Origin: Paludibacteraceae bacterium
Lineage (GTDB): Bacteria; Bacteroidota; Bacteroidia; Bacteroidales; Paludibacteraceae
Direction: 5' to 3'
NCBI GenBank assembly: GCA_024405875.1
Contig: JAKSOA010000002.1
Span: forward strand, 80,250-144,249
Length of the DNA stretch: 64,000 nucleotides
Shown: one piece after another, positions 56,912 to 64,000 of the stretch
How the letters are laid out: each line of letters begins with the position of its first letter
Numbering within the stretch: position 1 is the first letter of the stretch
Translations under genes and position numbers: made by a program
Notes under the pieces: generated by a model
The model's database searches: none
Told to the model about the DNA's origin: nothing
Seen by the model: only the letters and a program-made list of their open reading frames with translations

Positions 56912-57050
56912 GTCATCCTGAGTGAAACGAAGGATCTCCTAATGAGTGCGAGATTCTTCGCTACGCTCAGAATGACGAGAAAAAAGTTAGAATGACGGAG
57001 GGACGGTTAGAATGACACTTCACCGTCATTTCGAGCGAAGCGAGAAATCT
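56912..57050. repeat. Cluster of three dispersed 26-base repeats
   Basis: Copies at 56912-56937 (plus), 56951-56976 (minus) and 57025-57050 (plus). The first two face each other and can form a stem of over 20 bp, a possible terminator after the secreted-protein operon. Between them is AGAATGACGG/AGAATGACAC debris of further copies. Confidence 0.8.
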
Positions 57051-57085
57051 TTAGAAGAGAATAGTAATAAAAATAAGATAAAAAG

Positions 57086-57541
57086 ATGAAAAAATTATTA
57101 TTTATTGGAATTGTAGTGTTGATGGTACAGAGTTTGGGGGCGGTTACGCTGCCAAGCACATCGTATAGTCCATATAGTGCGTCATCCCCATCTGATGATG
57201 GGTATGCTATTGGCGGAGGTACTATGGTTACGGCATCGTACAGTTCTTTGGGTGCAGCCGATGATTGTAGTGACGATAAACATGCACAGGCGGCAGGATA
57301 CAAAGGCTGTGCAGATTGTTGCGTTTCTAAATATTTAGACACTACCTGTTATGGTAAATGTATGGCTCAAGGAGGAGATCCTGATAGTTGTGCCGCTGAA
57401 TGTGCCGGTCCTGAAGCCAAAGCATGTACAGATGCTTGTGAAGGTGCTTCTCTTCCTCTTGACGGCGGACTGTCAATACTGCTAATCCTTAGTGTTGCCG
57501 GCGGAGCGGTTAAGTTGCTTCGCAACAGGGATAAGGAATAA
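57086..57541 (+). CDS. Cysteine-rich exported protein with PID-CTERM-like sorting tail
   Basis: 151 residues: signal peptide (KKLLFIGIVVLMVQSLGAV), a Ser/Tyr-rich stretch, then a cysteine-rich core with 11 Cys in about 55 residues, many as C-x3-C pairs (CYGKC, CAAEC, CTDAC). The tail is LPLDGGLSILLILSVAGGAVKLLRNRDKE: a P-x-D-G-G motif, one hydrophobic span and a basic end. This is the tripartite form of the PID-CTERM signal, thought to be cleaved by an exosortase-like enzyme. Found just after the T9SS-type cargo operon, it may be a surface partner. Function unknown. Confidence 0.72.
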   Translation: MKKLLFIGIVVLMVQSLGAVTLPSTSYSPYSASSPSDDGYAIGGGTMVTASYSSLGAADDCSDDKHAQAAGYKGCADCCVSKYLDTTCYGKCMAQGGDPDSCAAECAGPEAKACTDACEGASLPLDGGLSILLILSVAGGAVKLLRNRDKE

Positions 57542-57548
57542 CCTTATA

Positions 57549-57602
57549 GTGGACAGTGGATAGTGGACAGTGAAAACTCCTTGTCAACTGTCAATTGTCA
57601 AC
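57549..57602. repeat. Heptamer tandem repeats as inverted arms
   Basis: GTGGACA-GTGGATA-GTGGACA on the left and GTCAACT-GTCAATT-GTCAACT on the right, complementary in pattern. The same design as the GAGAAAT elements, but without the GC-rich core. Confidence 0.7.
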
Positions 57603-57604
57603 TA

Positions 57605-57649
57605 ACAACAAACCACTGCACCCATTTTGGGCTTGCAGTGGTTTGTTGT
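57605..57649. terminator. Long hairpin after the PID-CTERM-like gene
   Basis: ACAACAAACCACTGCA (57605-57620) pairs perfectly with its complement at 57634-57649; the inner CCC/GGG extends the stem. There is no T-run. A shorter relative with the same CACTGCACCC...GGGCTTGCAGTG body lies at 57984-58013, on the other side of the ORF6N fragment. Confidence 0.7.
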
Positions 57650-57737
57650 GTTCATGTTAAAACAGTAGTCCGCTTTTAACATTTTTTAACATTTAATAAC
57701 ACAAAATTGTAACTGCTGGTTATAGAAATTGTAACTG

Positions 57738-57962
57738 GTAATCTTGGACTCAGATGTGGCACAACTCTATGGAGTGGAGACAAGAAGAGTTAATGAAGCA
57801 GTGCGGAACAACCTATATAAATTTCCTGAAGGATATATATTTCAGTTGCAAGATGCTGAAAATAAGTATGTGGTCGAAAATTTCGACCACCTTTCTTCGC
57901 TGAAGTACAGACCACAACTTCCCACAGCCTTTACAGAGAAGGGCCTTTCCCACAGAGACTGA
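57738..57962 (+). pseudogene. ORF6N-domain gene fragment
   Basis: Translates as VILDSDVAQLYGVETRRVNEAVRNN...FPEGYIFQLQ...LPTAFTEKGLSHRD, the core of a Bacteroides-type ORF6N domain. It lacks the expected N-terminal residues: a stop codon lies just upstream at 57732-57734 and no ATG is available. It also lacks everything after AFTEKGL. Broken at both ends, so it is a remnant. It is flanked by two related hairpins. Confidence 0.75.
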
Positions 57963-57983
57963 GGTGGAACTTGACCTAGCACT

Positions 57984-58013
57984 CACTGCACCCTCATCTG
58001 AGGGCTTGCAGTG
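57984..58013. terminator. Hairpin between the ORF6N fragment and RhuM copy 2
   Basis: CACTGCACCCTCA pairs with TGAGGG-CT-TGCAGTG around a short loop. It lies 17 bases beyond the minus-strand RhuM stop, so it may serve as its terminator. It is related to the hairpin at 57605-57649. Confidence 0.65.
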
Positions 58014-58029
58014 GTTCGCTGTGTATCTG

Positions 58030-59238
58030 CTACCCGTTCATAACTATGTTCAGTATCACTTCTGGCTCTAATCCCATCTTTTCAAAATAGAAAAGTTTTT
58101 TGCCTGCATCTTTAAAAGACCCACCCGATGAGTACAGTACATTGTCTGTAATCAGGAACCTATCGTGTATGCCGCTTATGGGCAGAACATCTATGACGGC
58201 ATTGGGGTATTGGGTGTTATATTTCTGTAGGTCAAGTTTAAAGGCTTCGTGGTTACAACACTTGTTGCTGGTGTAAATTATACCTTTTACGCCTTTGGAA
58301 CGCTTAGAGAGTAGTGCTAACACTGATGAGTCCACATAGTTATCTATTATAATAACCCTCTGTTTAGCACCGCTTATAAGTTCAGAGAACAACTGATGAG
58401 CGTCAAAGAACTGCCCCTGCATAAAAATCTGCTCCTTGGGTGGGAGTGAGGTCTTTACAAAGAAATCTATTTGTTCCTCTGTTTTAGTAACCCTGTTTTC
58501 CAATCTTTCAAATCTTTTGGTTATGGAATTGTGATACAAAACATTTTCTTTTAGAACTTTGTTTGCCCAACGCCTGAATGCAATGCCGTTGTTTGACTTA
58601 ACTCTGTACCCAACGGATAAAACCACATCCAAATTATAGTACTCAATATACCTTGTAACCTTCCTGTCTCCTTCAATTTGAACTGTCGCAAAATTTGCGA
58701 CAGTTGGGATGTTTTGCAGTTCTTCCAGCATAGAATTATTGATATGTTTGCTTATAGTTTTTATATCTCTGTCAAACAAAATTGCTATCTGATTTCTGCT
58801 CAGCCAAACATTTTCATCTGTAACTTTGACTTCTAAATTTACTGGACAATTATCGGGCTGATACAGCACTACAGTACCTTCATTCCACGATTCTGGTAGC
58901 ACTTCAGCATCAAGTACTTCCTCTTCAAACTCAATAGGGATACTCCTTTTCAGCACCTTTTCAAGCATTGAAACACCCTCCTCCGTAAAGACGAAAGGCA
59001 GGTACTTTATGTTGCTTCCTCTCCCTTTGTTCAAGGTTACAATTTGTAATCTTGAACACTCATTTTCACTTAATTTGAACCACATTTCATCGTCAAAAAG
59101 TTGTATGTTCCTTTTGACATATAAGTTCAAATTACCAGTGCTCATACCCACGTATGCCGCCACCTCACGGTCCAGCACCACACGCTTTCCACGCACGTTA
59201 AACACTTGAGGCATAGGAGTAGAGCCTACTTCTTTCAC
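58030..59238 (-). CDS. ORF6N/RhuM-family protein, copy 2, intact C-terminal module
   Basis: 402 residues with the same order as the 47-kb copy: ORF6N domain (VRGKRVVLDREVAAYVGMSTGNLNLYVKRN), linker (LPESWNEGTVVLYQPDN), RhuM domain (VWLSRNQIAILFDRDIKTISKHINN...LSVGYRVKSNNGIAFRRWA), then a complete C-terminal module (KQRVIIIDNYVDSSVLALLSKRSKGV...IHDRFLITDNVLYSSGGSFKDAGKKLF) that resembles half of a phospholipase-D-type fold. The first ~140 residues are almost the same as copy 1, down to DNA, whereas the RhuM part differs. The start is uncertain: GTG at 59238 or ATG at 59214, since the ATG used by copy 1 is not preserved. Function unknown. Confidence 0.78.
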   Translation of the reverse strand: MKEVGSTPMPQVFNVRGKRVVLDREVAAYVGMSTGNLNLYVKRNIQLFDDEMWFKLSENECSRLQIVTLNKGRGSNIKYLPFVFTEEGVSMLEKVLKRSIPIEFEEEVLDAEVLPESWNEGTVVLYQPDNCPVNLEVKVTDENVWLSRNQIAILFDRDIKTISKHINNSMLEELQNIPTVANFATVQIEGDRKVTRYIEYYNLDVVLSVGYRVKSNNGIAFRRWANKVLKENVLYHNSITKRFERLENRVTKTEEQIDFFVKTSLPPKEQIFMQGQFFDAHQLFSELISGAKQRVIIIDNYVDSSVLALLSKRSKGVKGIIYTSNKCCNHEAFKLDLQKYNTQYPNAVIDVLPISGIHDRFLITDNVLYSSGGSFKDAGKKLFYFEKMGLEPEVILNIVMNG

Positions 59239-59469
59239 CCGCCCACCCGTATCTGCTATAATCTGGTTACCATTTTGGGATCTGTTGGGTTATCTGCTAT
59301 GTCCAGAATGTTAAAAAATGTTAAAATTAACATTTTTGCAGAAGCGTCATATTTGGTAGAAAAATGCTAAATAGCAACTGAAAGTTTAAGGATAGTAACC
59401 GCCCCGACACAAAATCCACTGAAAGTGCAATTATTAAACTTATAAGACATTTATAATCAAATAGTTGCG

Positions 59470-59501
59470 TTTGGTTAGGTCATACAAAACCCGTATCTTT
59501 G
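59470..59501 (+). promoter_or_regulatory. Promoter of the Rpn-type nuclease gene
   Basis: TTTG at 59470-59473, a 20-base spacer and TATCTTTG at 59494-59501. The ATG is 68 bases further on; the leader holds GGAGAG-AAAA-CCTCTCC (about 59514-59530), a small hairpin. The rest of 59239-59469 has no gene. Confidence 0.75.
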
Positions 59502-59568
59502 CCTGTGGTAATAGGAGAGAAAACCTCTCCGAAATTAACAACATTAAGAAAAAATACATACATTTGCC

Positions 59569-60489
59569 ATGGAGACACAGAGAGAAAAAGAGAAGGGGAG
59601 TTTGTACATAAACCCCGTCACAGATTTCGGGTTCAAGTACATATTCTCAGATGACGGGATAATGATACCGTTCATAGAGGATGTTTTGGGAGTTAAGATA
59701 AGTCAGTTGACATACCTCAGCAGTGAGGATTTGGGTCAGACACCAGATGAGAAGAAGGTAATCTATGACCTTCTGTGCAAGGACAGTGAAGGTAATGAGT
59801 TCATAGTAGAGATGCAGAACGGAGACCAGGTCTTCTTCTCGGACCGAATAGTCTATTACCTGTCAAAGCGAGTCTCGGCACAGTTGAAGAGCGGAGAGAA
59901 CTCACGGTGGCAGTACGGACTAACCCCTGTGTACGGAATATTTGTGCTGAACTTCCATTTGCACGGAATGAGGGCGTCGGCAGTCCGCACAATCCGCCTT
60001 AAGGTTGAGGAGACAGGAGAGGTGTTCAACCCTAACGTAACGGCGTTTACCCTTGAGTTGCCCGATTACAGGAAGAAGAGAGACATAGATTGTAAGACAA
60101 AGACAGAAACTTGGTTATATAACATAGCAAATATGGAAAAGATGACAGGAGATTTGGCATTCAAAGACCGCCAGCCTGCGTTCATACGGTTGCAGGAGAA
60201 GGCGAAGCGAGGTAATCTCACTCCCAAGGAGGAGATTGAGTATGAGAGCAGTCTGAAGGCACACCTTGACTACAACGCCTGTCTGCACTTCGCTCAGGTA
60301 AACGGAATGGAGATAGGTAAGGCTCAGGGAATGGAGATAGGTAAGGCTCAGGGAATGGAGATAGGAATAGCAGAAGGACGAGCAGAAGGCAAACTGAGCG
60401 TTGCAAGAAAGATGAAACTCAAAGGTCTTGACCTAGCGTTGATTTCAGAAGTTACTGGTCTCAGCACTGAGGAAATAAGCAAACTCTGA
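59569..60489 (+). CDS. Rpn/PD-(D/E)XK nuclease family protein (transposase_31-like)
   Basis: 306 residues. The N-terminus SLYINPVTDFGFKYIF and YDLLCKDSEGNEFIVEMQ (D...E-x-Q) give the PD-(D/E)XK active-site pattern of the Rpn family. DRIVYYLSKRVSAQLKSGE and LTPVYGIFVLNFHL are family blocks. Rpn nucleases cut DNA and promote RecA-independent exchange; many Bacteroidetes carry numerous copies. The C-terminus has 8-residue repeats (GMEIGKAQ, two full plus a partial) followed by a short three-helix tail. It has its own promoter and terminator. Confidence 0.85.
   Translation: METQREKEKGSLYINPVTDFGFKYIFSDDGIMIPFIEDVLGVKISQLTYLSSEDLGQTPDEKKVIYDLLCKDSEGNEFIVEMQNGDQVFFSDRIVYYLSKRVSAQLKSGENSRWQYGLTPVYGIFVLNFHLHGMRASAVRTIRLKVEETGEVFNPNVTAFTLELPDYRKKRDIDCKTKTETWLYNIANMEKMTGDLAFKDRQPAFIRLQEKAKRGNLTPKEEIEYESSLKAHLDYNACLHFAQVNGMEIGKAQGMEIGKAQGMEIGIAEGRAEGKLSVARKMKLKGLDLALISEVTGLSTEEISKL
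60304..60375 (+). repeat. 24-base in-frame tandem repeats in the nuclease gene
   Basis: Identical 24-base units start at 60304 and 60328, with a partial third at 60352, each encoding GMEIGKAQ. Copy-number change would stay in frame. Confidence 0.85.
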
Positions 60490-60521
60490 CCGCTGCCATA
60501 CTTCAAGCAAAGTCAAAATTT

Positions 60522-60565
60522 ATTCACCACCATTCACTCTCGCAGAAGAGAGGATGGTGGTGAAT
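60522..60565 (+). terminator. Hairpin after the nuclease gene
   Basis: ATTCACCACCAT (60522-60533) with ATGGTGGTGAAT (60554-60565), and an inner CTCTC/GAGAG stem. No T-run follows; same general form as the hairpins at 57.6 and 58.0 kb. Confidence 0.65.
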
Positions 60566-60590
60566 TGTGTTTGCTCCTCTGTTGCTTTGC

Positions 60591-61035
60591 TGTTGCCATA
60601 TACACTACAAAAGTGTAGAATTAGAAAAATAATTTGTATATTGCACTCGTAATATAGTCCCGTGGAGGGTATTTTGAGTTAATGCACTATGAATTAGTGT
60701 GTTACCTTTTTGGGGTATATACCCCGATGTCTAAAAATTTAGACAACTGTTGCCCTATACACCACAAAAATGTAGTTAATAATAAGTATTTTAACAAATT
60801 TTAACATTTGACCAAATTTTTTAACATTTCTAGCGAGAAGAGCAAAAACTGCGGAGCAGTTTTAAAAAGTTTTTTTAAGGGACCATACGGAATTTATTCC
60901 AGTAGGGTCACGTAAAAAAAACTTTAAAATCAGGTTCACCTGATTTTGCCTTCGAGCGACGAAATCTCATCAGACCCAGCAACGCTGGTGTCTGATAACA
61001 AACCTATCTGCCCTCAGGCGATAGACTGAGGGTGA
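60591..61035 (+). ncRNA. Modular hairpin-array RNA/leader element, copy B
   Basis: Counterpart of 48431-48925. The TATATTGC promoter-like box is at 60637-60644, then the shared TATAGTCCCGTGGAGGG, GGGGTATATACCCC and TCTAAAAATTTAGA blocks. Hairpins: AAAACTGC/GCAGTTTT (60845-60863), a long stem AAAGTTTTTTT/AAAAAAACTTT (60866-60876 with 60915-60925) enclosing smaller stems, AAAATCAGG/CCTGATTTT (60926-60947), CCAGC/GCTGG (60976-60988) and CCCTCAG/CTGAGGG (~61011-61032). Against copy A the first stem has two compensatory base-pair changes. The long and the last stems are entirely different in sequence but still pair. It has fewer modules than copy A. Confidence 0.6.
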
Positions 61036-61435
61036 ATAAATAAAAATAATAACAACAAACCAAACCATAACGCTTATGAAGAACTAACAAAACCAAACAA
61101 ACAAACAAAACAAAAATTACTTAATACTTTTAGAAACCTTTAAAACCATTTATGAAACACCTGACCGTGTAGTTGGAATAACGGCTAATAGCAACACCAC
61201 ACAATAAGAAAGAATCACGTAATAGGCACATAATCCTATTGACATAGGTCATCCATCTTTGACCTACGTTGTCGTCTATTAGCACCCGTTCCACCACGCC
61301 AGCGTTTCCCCCTGACAAAACTAGCGTATATTTCGTCATTACCTGACGGTCTGTAAACATTCTGAGCGTCCCGCCCGTCATTCTGAGCGAAGCGAAGAAT
61401 CTTTAAATGCCATAGGTAAAAGAAAAAACAAGAAT
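61036..61435. other. Non-coding stretch before the NTPase gene
   Basis: No gene seen. It holds an AAC-rich low-complexity run (CAAACAAACAAACAAAAC near 61095), a partial and then a full 26-base dispersed repeat (61377-61402), and then the NTPase start 34 bases further on. No convincing TAnnTTTG promoter; TACTTTTA near 61125 is the nearest. Confidence 0.6.
61377..61402. repeat. Dispersed GTCATTCTGAGCGAAGCGAA repeat
   Basis: A full 26-base copy, preceded by a partial ATTCTGAGCGTC copy at about 61359. Confidence 0.85.
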
Positions 61436-64000
61436 ATGAGTGAGCCAATAAGATTTTACAAAGGAGAAGAGACCGGAATAGTTCACGAGAACTACCACGA
61501 TATCAGCACATCCCTATTCAAAGACCAATACCTTAAGGCTTTGGATGAGATAGGGGCGTACTTGTCTTATTATAAGACTATTGATGAGGTTAATAATGAA
61601 TCTGACGATGAAGAAGATGAAGAGCAGATAACCAGGCAAAACAAAAGCAAGAAACAGCCTCAGCATATAGAATTAAATAACATCTTTGCCTTTATAGGAG
61701 AGAGAGGAACAGGAAAAACCTCTTGTATGAAATCTGTGGCAGATATGCTTTACCAGTACAGAAAGAGTACAAATAAGAATGGTTGTGAGAAATTCCTGAA
61801 AATAGACCCGATAGACCCAACCACCTTCAATGATAACACCAACCTGATGCAAGTAGTAATAGGTGTTATGTTTGAAAAGTTCAAGGATAAGGTTGCAAAT
61901 TCAGATAATTTGCCGAACAATGCAGACAGAGATACGTATGAAAAGAACAAACAGAATCTGTTAAAGGCATTCCAGGATGTTAAGGAGTGCATAAAATACA
62001 TAAGCAATCCTAAACTTCTTAACTGTGAGGATGACGATATTTCTCAATTGGCAGGAATGGCATCAGTCTCAAAACTGAATGATAAAATAGGAAAACTTGC
62101 CGATAAATACCTTGAGTTCTTTGACAAAAACATATTGGTGCTACAGATAGACGATATAGACCTACAGACCAAGTATGCCTACCAAATGGTGGAAGAGATA
62201 CGTAAGTACTTTATGCACAAAAATATAATAGTACTTATGGCAGTAAAGATGGAGCAACTTGCCAAGGTCATAGAGAATGAGACTGCCAAACAGTACGAGC
62301 CATTAAAGAAATTAGAAGGCATAACACTACCGGAAATCTCAGATATGGCAATACGGTATCTACTTAAGTTGATACCTATCGACCATCGAATCTTCATGCC
62401 TTCATTTAAGGTATACAGCAACAAACAATTGCAATATTTTGAAAATAGAAATGACAAAACTTACATTGATAGGTGGATGTCAATGAAATATGCTGTGACC
62501 ACATTAATATACAAGAAATGTAGATTTTTGTTCTATCATGCAAAAGGAGAGGTAAGTCCAATTGTTCCTACAAATTTAAGAGAATTTAGACATCTGTTTG
62601 CTACGCTATATAGCATGAAAGATTACTATCCAGGGGAAGAAATTAATGATTATAAATATAGAGAAGCGAACAAATCTCAATTCTTGAATTATCTAAATGG
62701 CATGTGGGTGAGCAACAATATAGATGCCAGTGACTATAAAATAGTAGATAGTATTTTAAATATCAGAGATGCGGCTTCCATTAACAAGACGGTTTTGCAA
62801 TTGCTTAAATCAAAGTTTGAAACAACTCTTTTTAAAGATGAGAGAACATACATAGAAGAAAGAGCTGGGAATAGAATAATGCGTCGTGTTAGAGAGATTA
62901 AAAGGAATATTTTCTCAGAAATATTAAGTGATAAGAATGCTAAGTATAATGTATCATTAGGGGATGTTTATGTTGTGCTGGACTACATAAAGAAAAGAAT
63001 TAATAGTTTGGGAGATAGAATGTTAATATTTTTTATTGAGACATATTACTCTATAAAACTATATGAGTATTATGATGAGATTACTACAGCTAATGAGCAA
63101 GATGATAGTATAGAGGAAGATTTTGAAAGGATTGTTGATGAAAATATAAGAAAAAGAGAAGTTGTAGATAATAGGAGTAATTATGAGGTTTTAGTTGGAG
63201 GAACATTTATTAATACTGACTACTATTCATTAATGCCATTAGAGCAGCAAACACAAGAATTTAGAGATAGAAGAAAAATATCATTTAACCTATTAAAAGA
63301 ATATGCCAATGATGTGGTGACTTCTAAATTAGATGATAATGTTATAAAAAAGATGCAACTTGTCGAGTTCTTTGCTTTATGCATTTCAAATGTAGTCGAT
63401 GCTGATGACAATGTGAACAAGTCATATAGAGAATATAATGTGTTGTATTATGATTTTCCCCCATCAAGAAGAAATGACTATGTTCAATTTGATTTAGGCT
63501 CGTTTTTCTTTAATATTGCAAATGTGCATAAAGCATATGACAGAATAGATCCTTTGTTATGGAAGAAGTCCTTAAGTTGTAACAAATCTTTAATGATGCA
63601 GCTAGGACTTGAATGTTTAAATTATAGATACAAACAGCCGTTATGGCATGCATTACTCTCTTGTGTATGTATACGAAATTACGAAGTATTAGACGATTTT
63701 GTTAATGCAATACAGTATACAAAATTCATGAGATCTCAAACTAAATCAAATGTTGGAAATTTTATTGATTTTTTCAATTTAGTTTCAACATATAGCATAA
63801 GAACATATGATAAGCATCCAGATTATGAATATAATCTTGGATTATTTAAGGATAAAGCAGATGGAGTGCATCGAATGATTCCTGATGTTACAAAGGAACC
63901 AGATCTATTAGAAAAAATTGAAGCAGAAGAAAGATTTGATGCAGACACATTGGCACAGGCATTAAAAGTTCCGTATACAATCTCATTTAAATATGCAAAG
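61436..64000 (+). CDS. Large P-loop NTPase, C-terminus beyond the window
   Basis: Open from ATG 61436 to the window end, at least 855 codons with no stop. Walker A is G88-ERGTGKTS, in NNIFAFIGERGTGKTSCMKS. A Walker B-like ILVLQIDDIDL lies at 233-243, followed by IIVLMAVKMEQL (sensor-like). An acidic Asp/Glu linker (ESDDEEDEEQ) sits at about 55-64. After about residue 330 no known domain is recognised; it is mainly helical, with charged KxxR stretches. The combination (GExGTGKT with IDDxD) is that of KAP/STAND-like ATPases, frequent in phage-defence loci. The coding style becomes visibly more A+T-rich after ~62.4 kb than in the housekeeping genes, which hints at transfer. The partner genes are outside the window. 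Confidence 0.7.
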   Translation, partial: MSEPIRFYKGEETGIVHENYHDISTSLFKDQYLKALDEIGAYLSYYKTIDEVNNESDDEEDEEQITRQNKSKKQPQHIELNNIFAFIGERGTGKTSCMKSVADMLYQYRKSTNKNGCEKFLKIDPIDPTTFNDNTNLMQVVIGVMFEKFKDKVANSDNLPNNADRDTYEKNKQNLLKAFQDVKECIKYISNPKLLNCEDDDISQLAGMASVSKLNDKIGKLADKYLEFFDKNILVLQIDDIDLQTKYAYQMVEEIRKYFMHKNIIVLMAVKMEQLAKVIENETAKQYEPLKKLEGITLPEISDMAIRYLLKLIPIDHRIFMPSFKVYSNKQLQYFENRNDKTYIDRWMSMKYAVTTLIYKKCRFLFYHAKGEVSPIVPTNLREFRHLFATLYSMKDYYPGEEINDYKYREANKSQFLNYLNGMWVSNNIDASDYKIVDSILNIRDAASINKTVLQLLKSKFETTLFKDERTYIEERAGNRIMRRVREIKRNIFSEILSDKNAKYNVSLGDVYVVLDYIKKRINSLGDRMLIFFIETYYSIKLYEYYDEITTANEQDDSIEEDFERIVDENIRKREVVDNRSNYEVLVGGTFINTDYYSLMPLEQQTQEFRDRRKISFNLLKEYANDVVTSKLDDNVIKKMQLVEFFALCISNVVDADDNVNKSYREYNVLYYDFPPSRRNDYVQFDLGSFFFNIANVHKAYDRIDPLLWKKSLSCNKSLMMQLGLECLNYRYKQPLWHALLSCVCIRNYEVLDDFVNAIQYTKFMRSQTKSNVGNFIDFFNLVSTYSIRTYDKHPDYEYNLGLFKDKADGVHRMIPDVTKEPDLLEKIEAEERFDADTLAQALKVPYTISFKYAK

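Noticed and set aside
59569-60489. Insertion sequence, because the Rpn family is also called transposase_31
   Set aside because: No terminal inverted repeats or target duplication; the gene has its own promoter and terminator and is of the nuclease type.
60591-61035. Retron msr/msd reading of the hairpin array
   Set aside because: No reverse transcriptase frame is found on either side within the window.

Overview
The window looks like a chromosome segment from a member of the Bacteroidales, probably uncultured. The evidence is: (i) promoters of the Bacteroidetes type (TTTG, about 19 bases, TAnnTTTG) rather than sigma-70 boxes; (ii) gene orders usual in this group (mreB-mreC-mreD-PBP2-rodA; tig-clpP-clpX-recQ); (iii) an arginine pathway with the succinylornithine-type carbamoyltransferase ArgF' (Pro at residue 90); (iv) PorX, the type IX secretion regulator, and a large secreted protein with a T9SS-like C-terminal domain; (v) a PID-CTERM-like protein and RhuM/ORF6N proteins. 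The family or genus cannot be fixed from the sequence alone.

Layout. 1-6.2 kb: the end of purH, then the cell-elongation operon mreBCD-mrdA-rodA. 6.2-8.0 kb: a long-chain polyprenyl diphosphate synthase and a methylmalonyl-CoA decarboxylase. 8.1-14.6 kb: arginine genes (argR, a GNAT acyltransferase, argG, argC, argD, argF') with greA and a HIT protein between them. 14.7-20.7 kb: miaB, an OmpA-family porin and a PEP-synthase-like protein with receiver-like domains. 20.8-30.3 kb: a glycan locus with an ABC flippase, three tandem paralogous glycosyltransferases, an LTA-synthase/sulfatase-type membrane enzyme, two more glycosyltransferases and, facing them, an O-antigen ligase. 30.3-40.7 kb, mostly minus strand: gyrB, a conserved hypothetical, a GT39-like mannosyltransferase, a short-chain prenyl synthase, a CPBP-protease/D-Ala-D-Ala ligase fusion, an LD-carboxypeptidase, porX and gtrA. 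40.8-47 kb: recQ, clpX, clpP, tig, tRNA-Leu(UAG) and a Dabb protein.

47-64 kb is accessory. It holds two mosaic RhuM/ORF6N genes (one with a frameshifted, truncated C-terminus), an ORF6N fragment, three consecutive secreted proteins sharing one Ig/Fn3-like repeat domain (the last is a 1543-residue beta-helix protein with a sorting tail), a cysteine-rich PID-CTERM-like protein, an Rpn-type PD-(D/E)XK nuclease, and the first 855 codons of a large P-loop NTPase that runs off the window. A non-coding element of about 450 bases occurs twice here (48.4-48.9 and 60.6-61.0 kb). It is a chain of hairpins whose stems differ between copies but keep pairing, including compensatory changes. It is the strongest candidate for something undescribed.

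The intergenic DNA is rich in dispersed repeats: a 26-bp GTCATTCTGAGCGAAGCGAA-type palindromic unit, 7-8-bp tandem repeats arranged as inverted arms, and short hairpins. Several of them supply the stop codons of the genes they abut.
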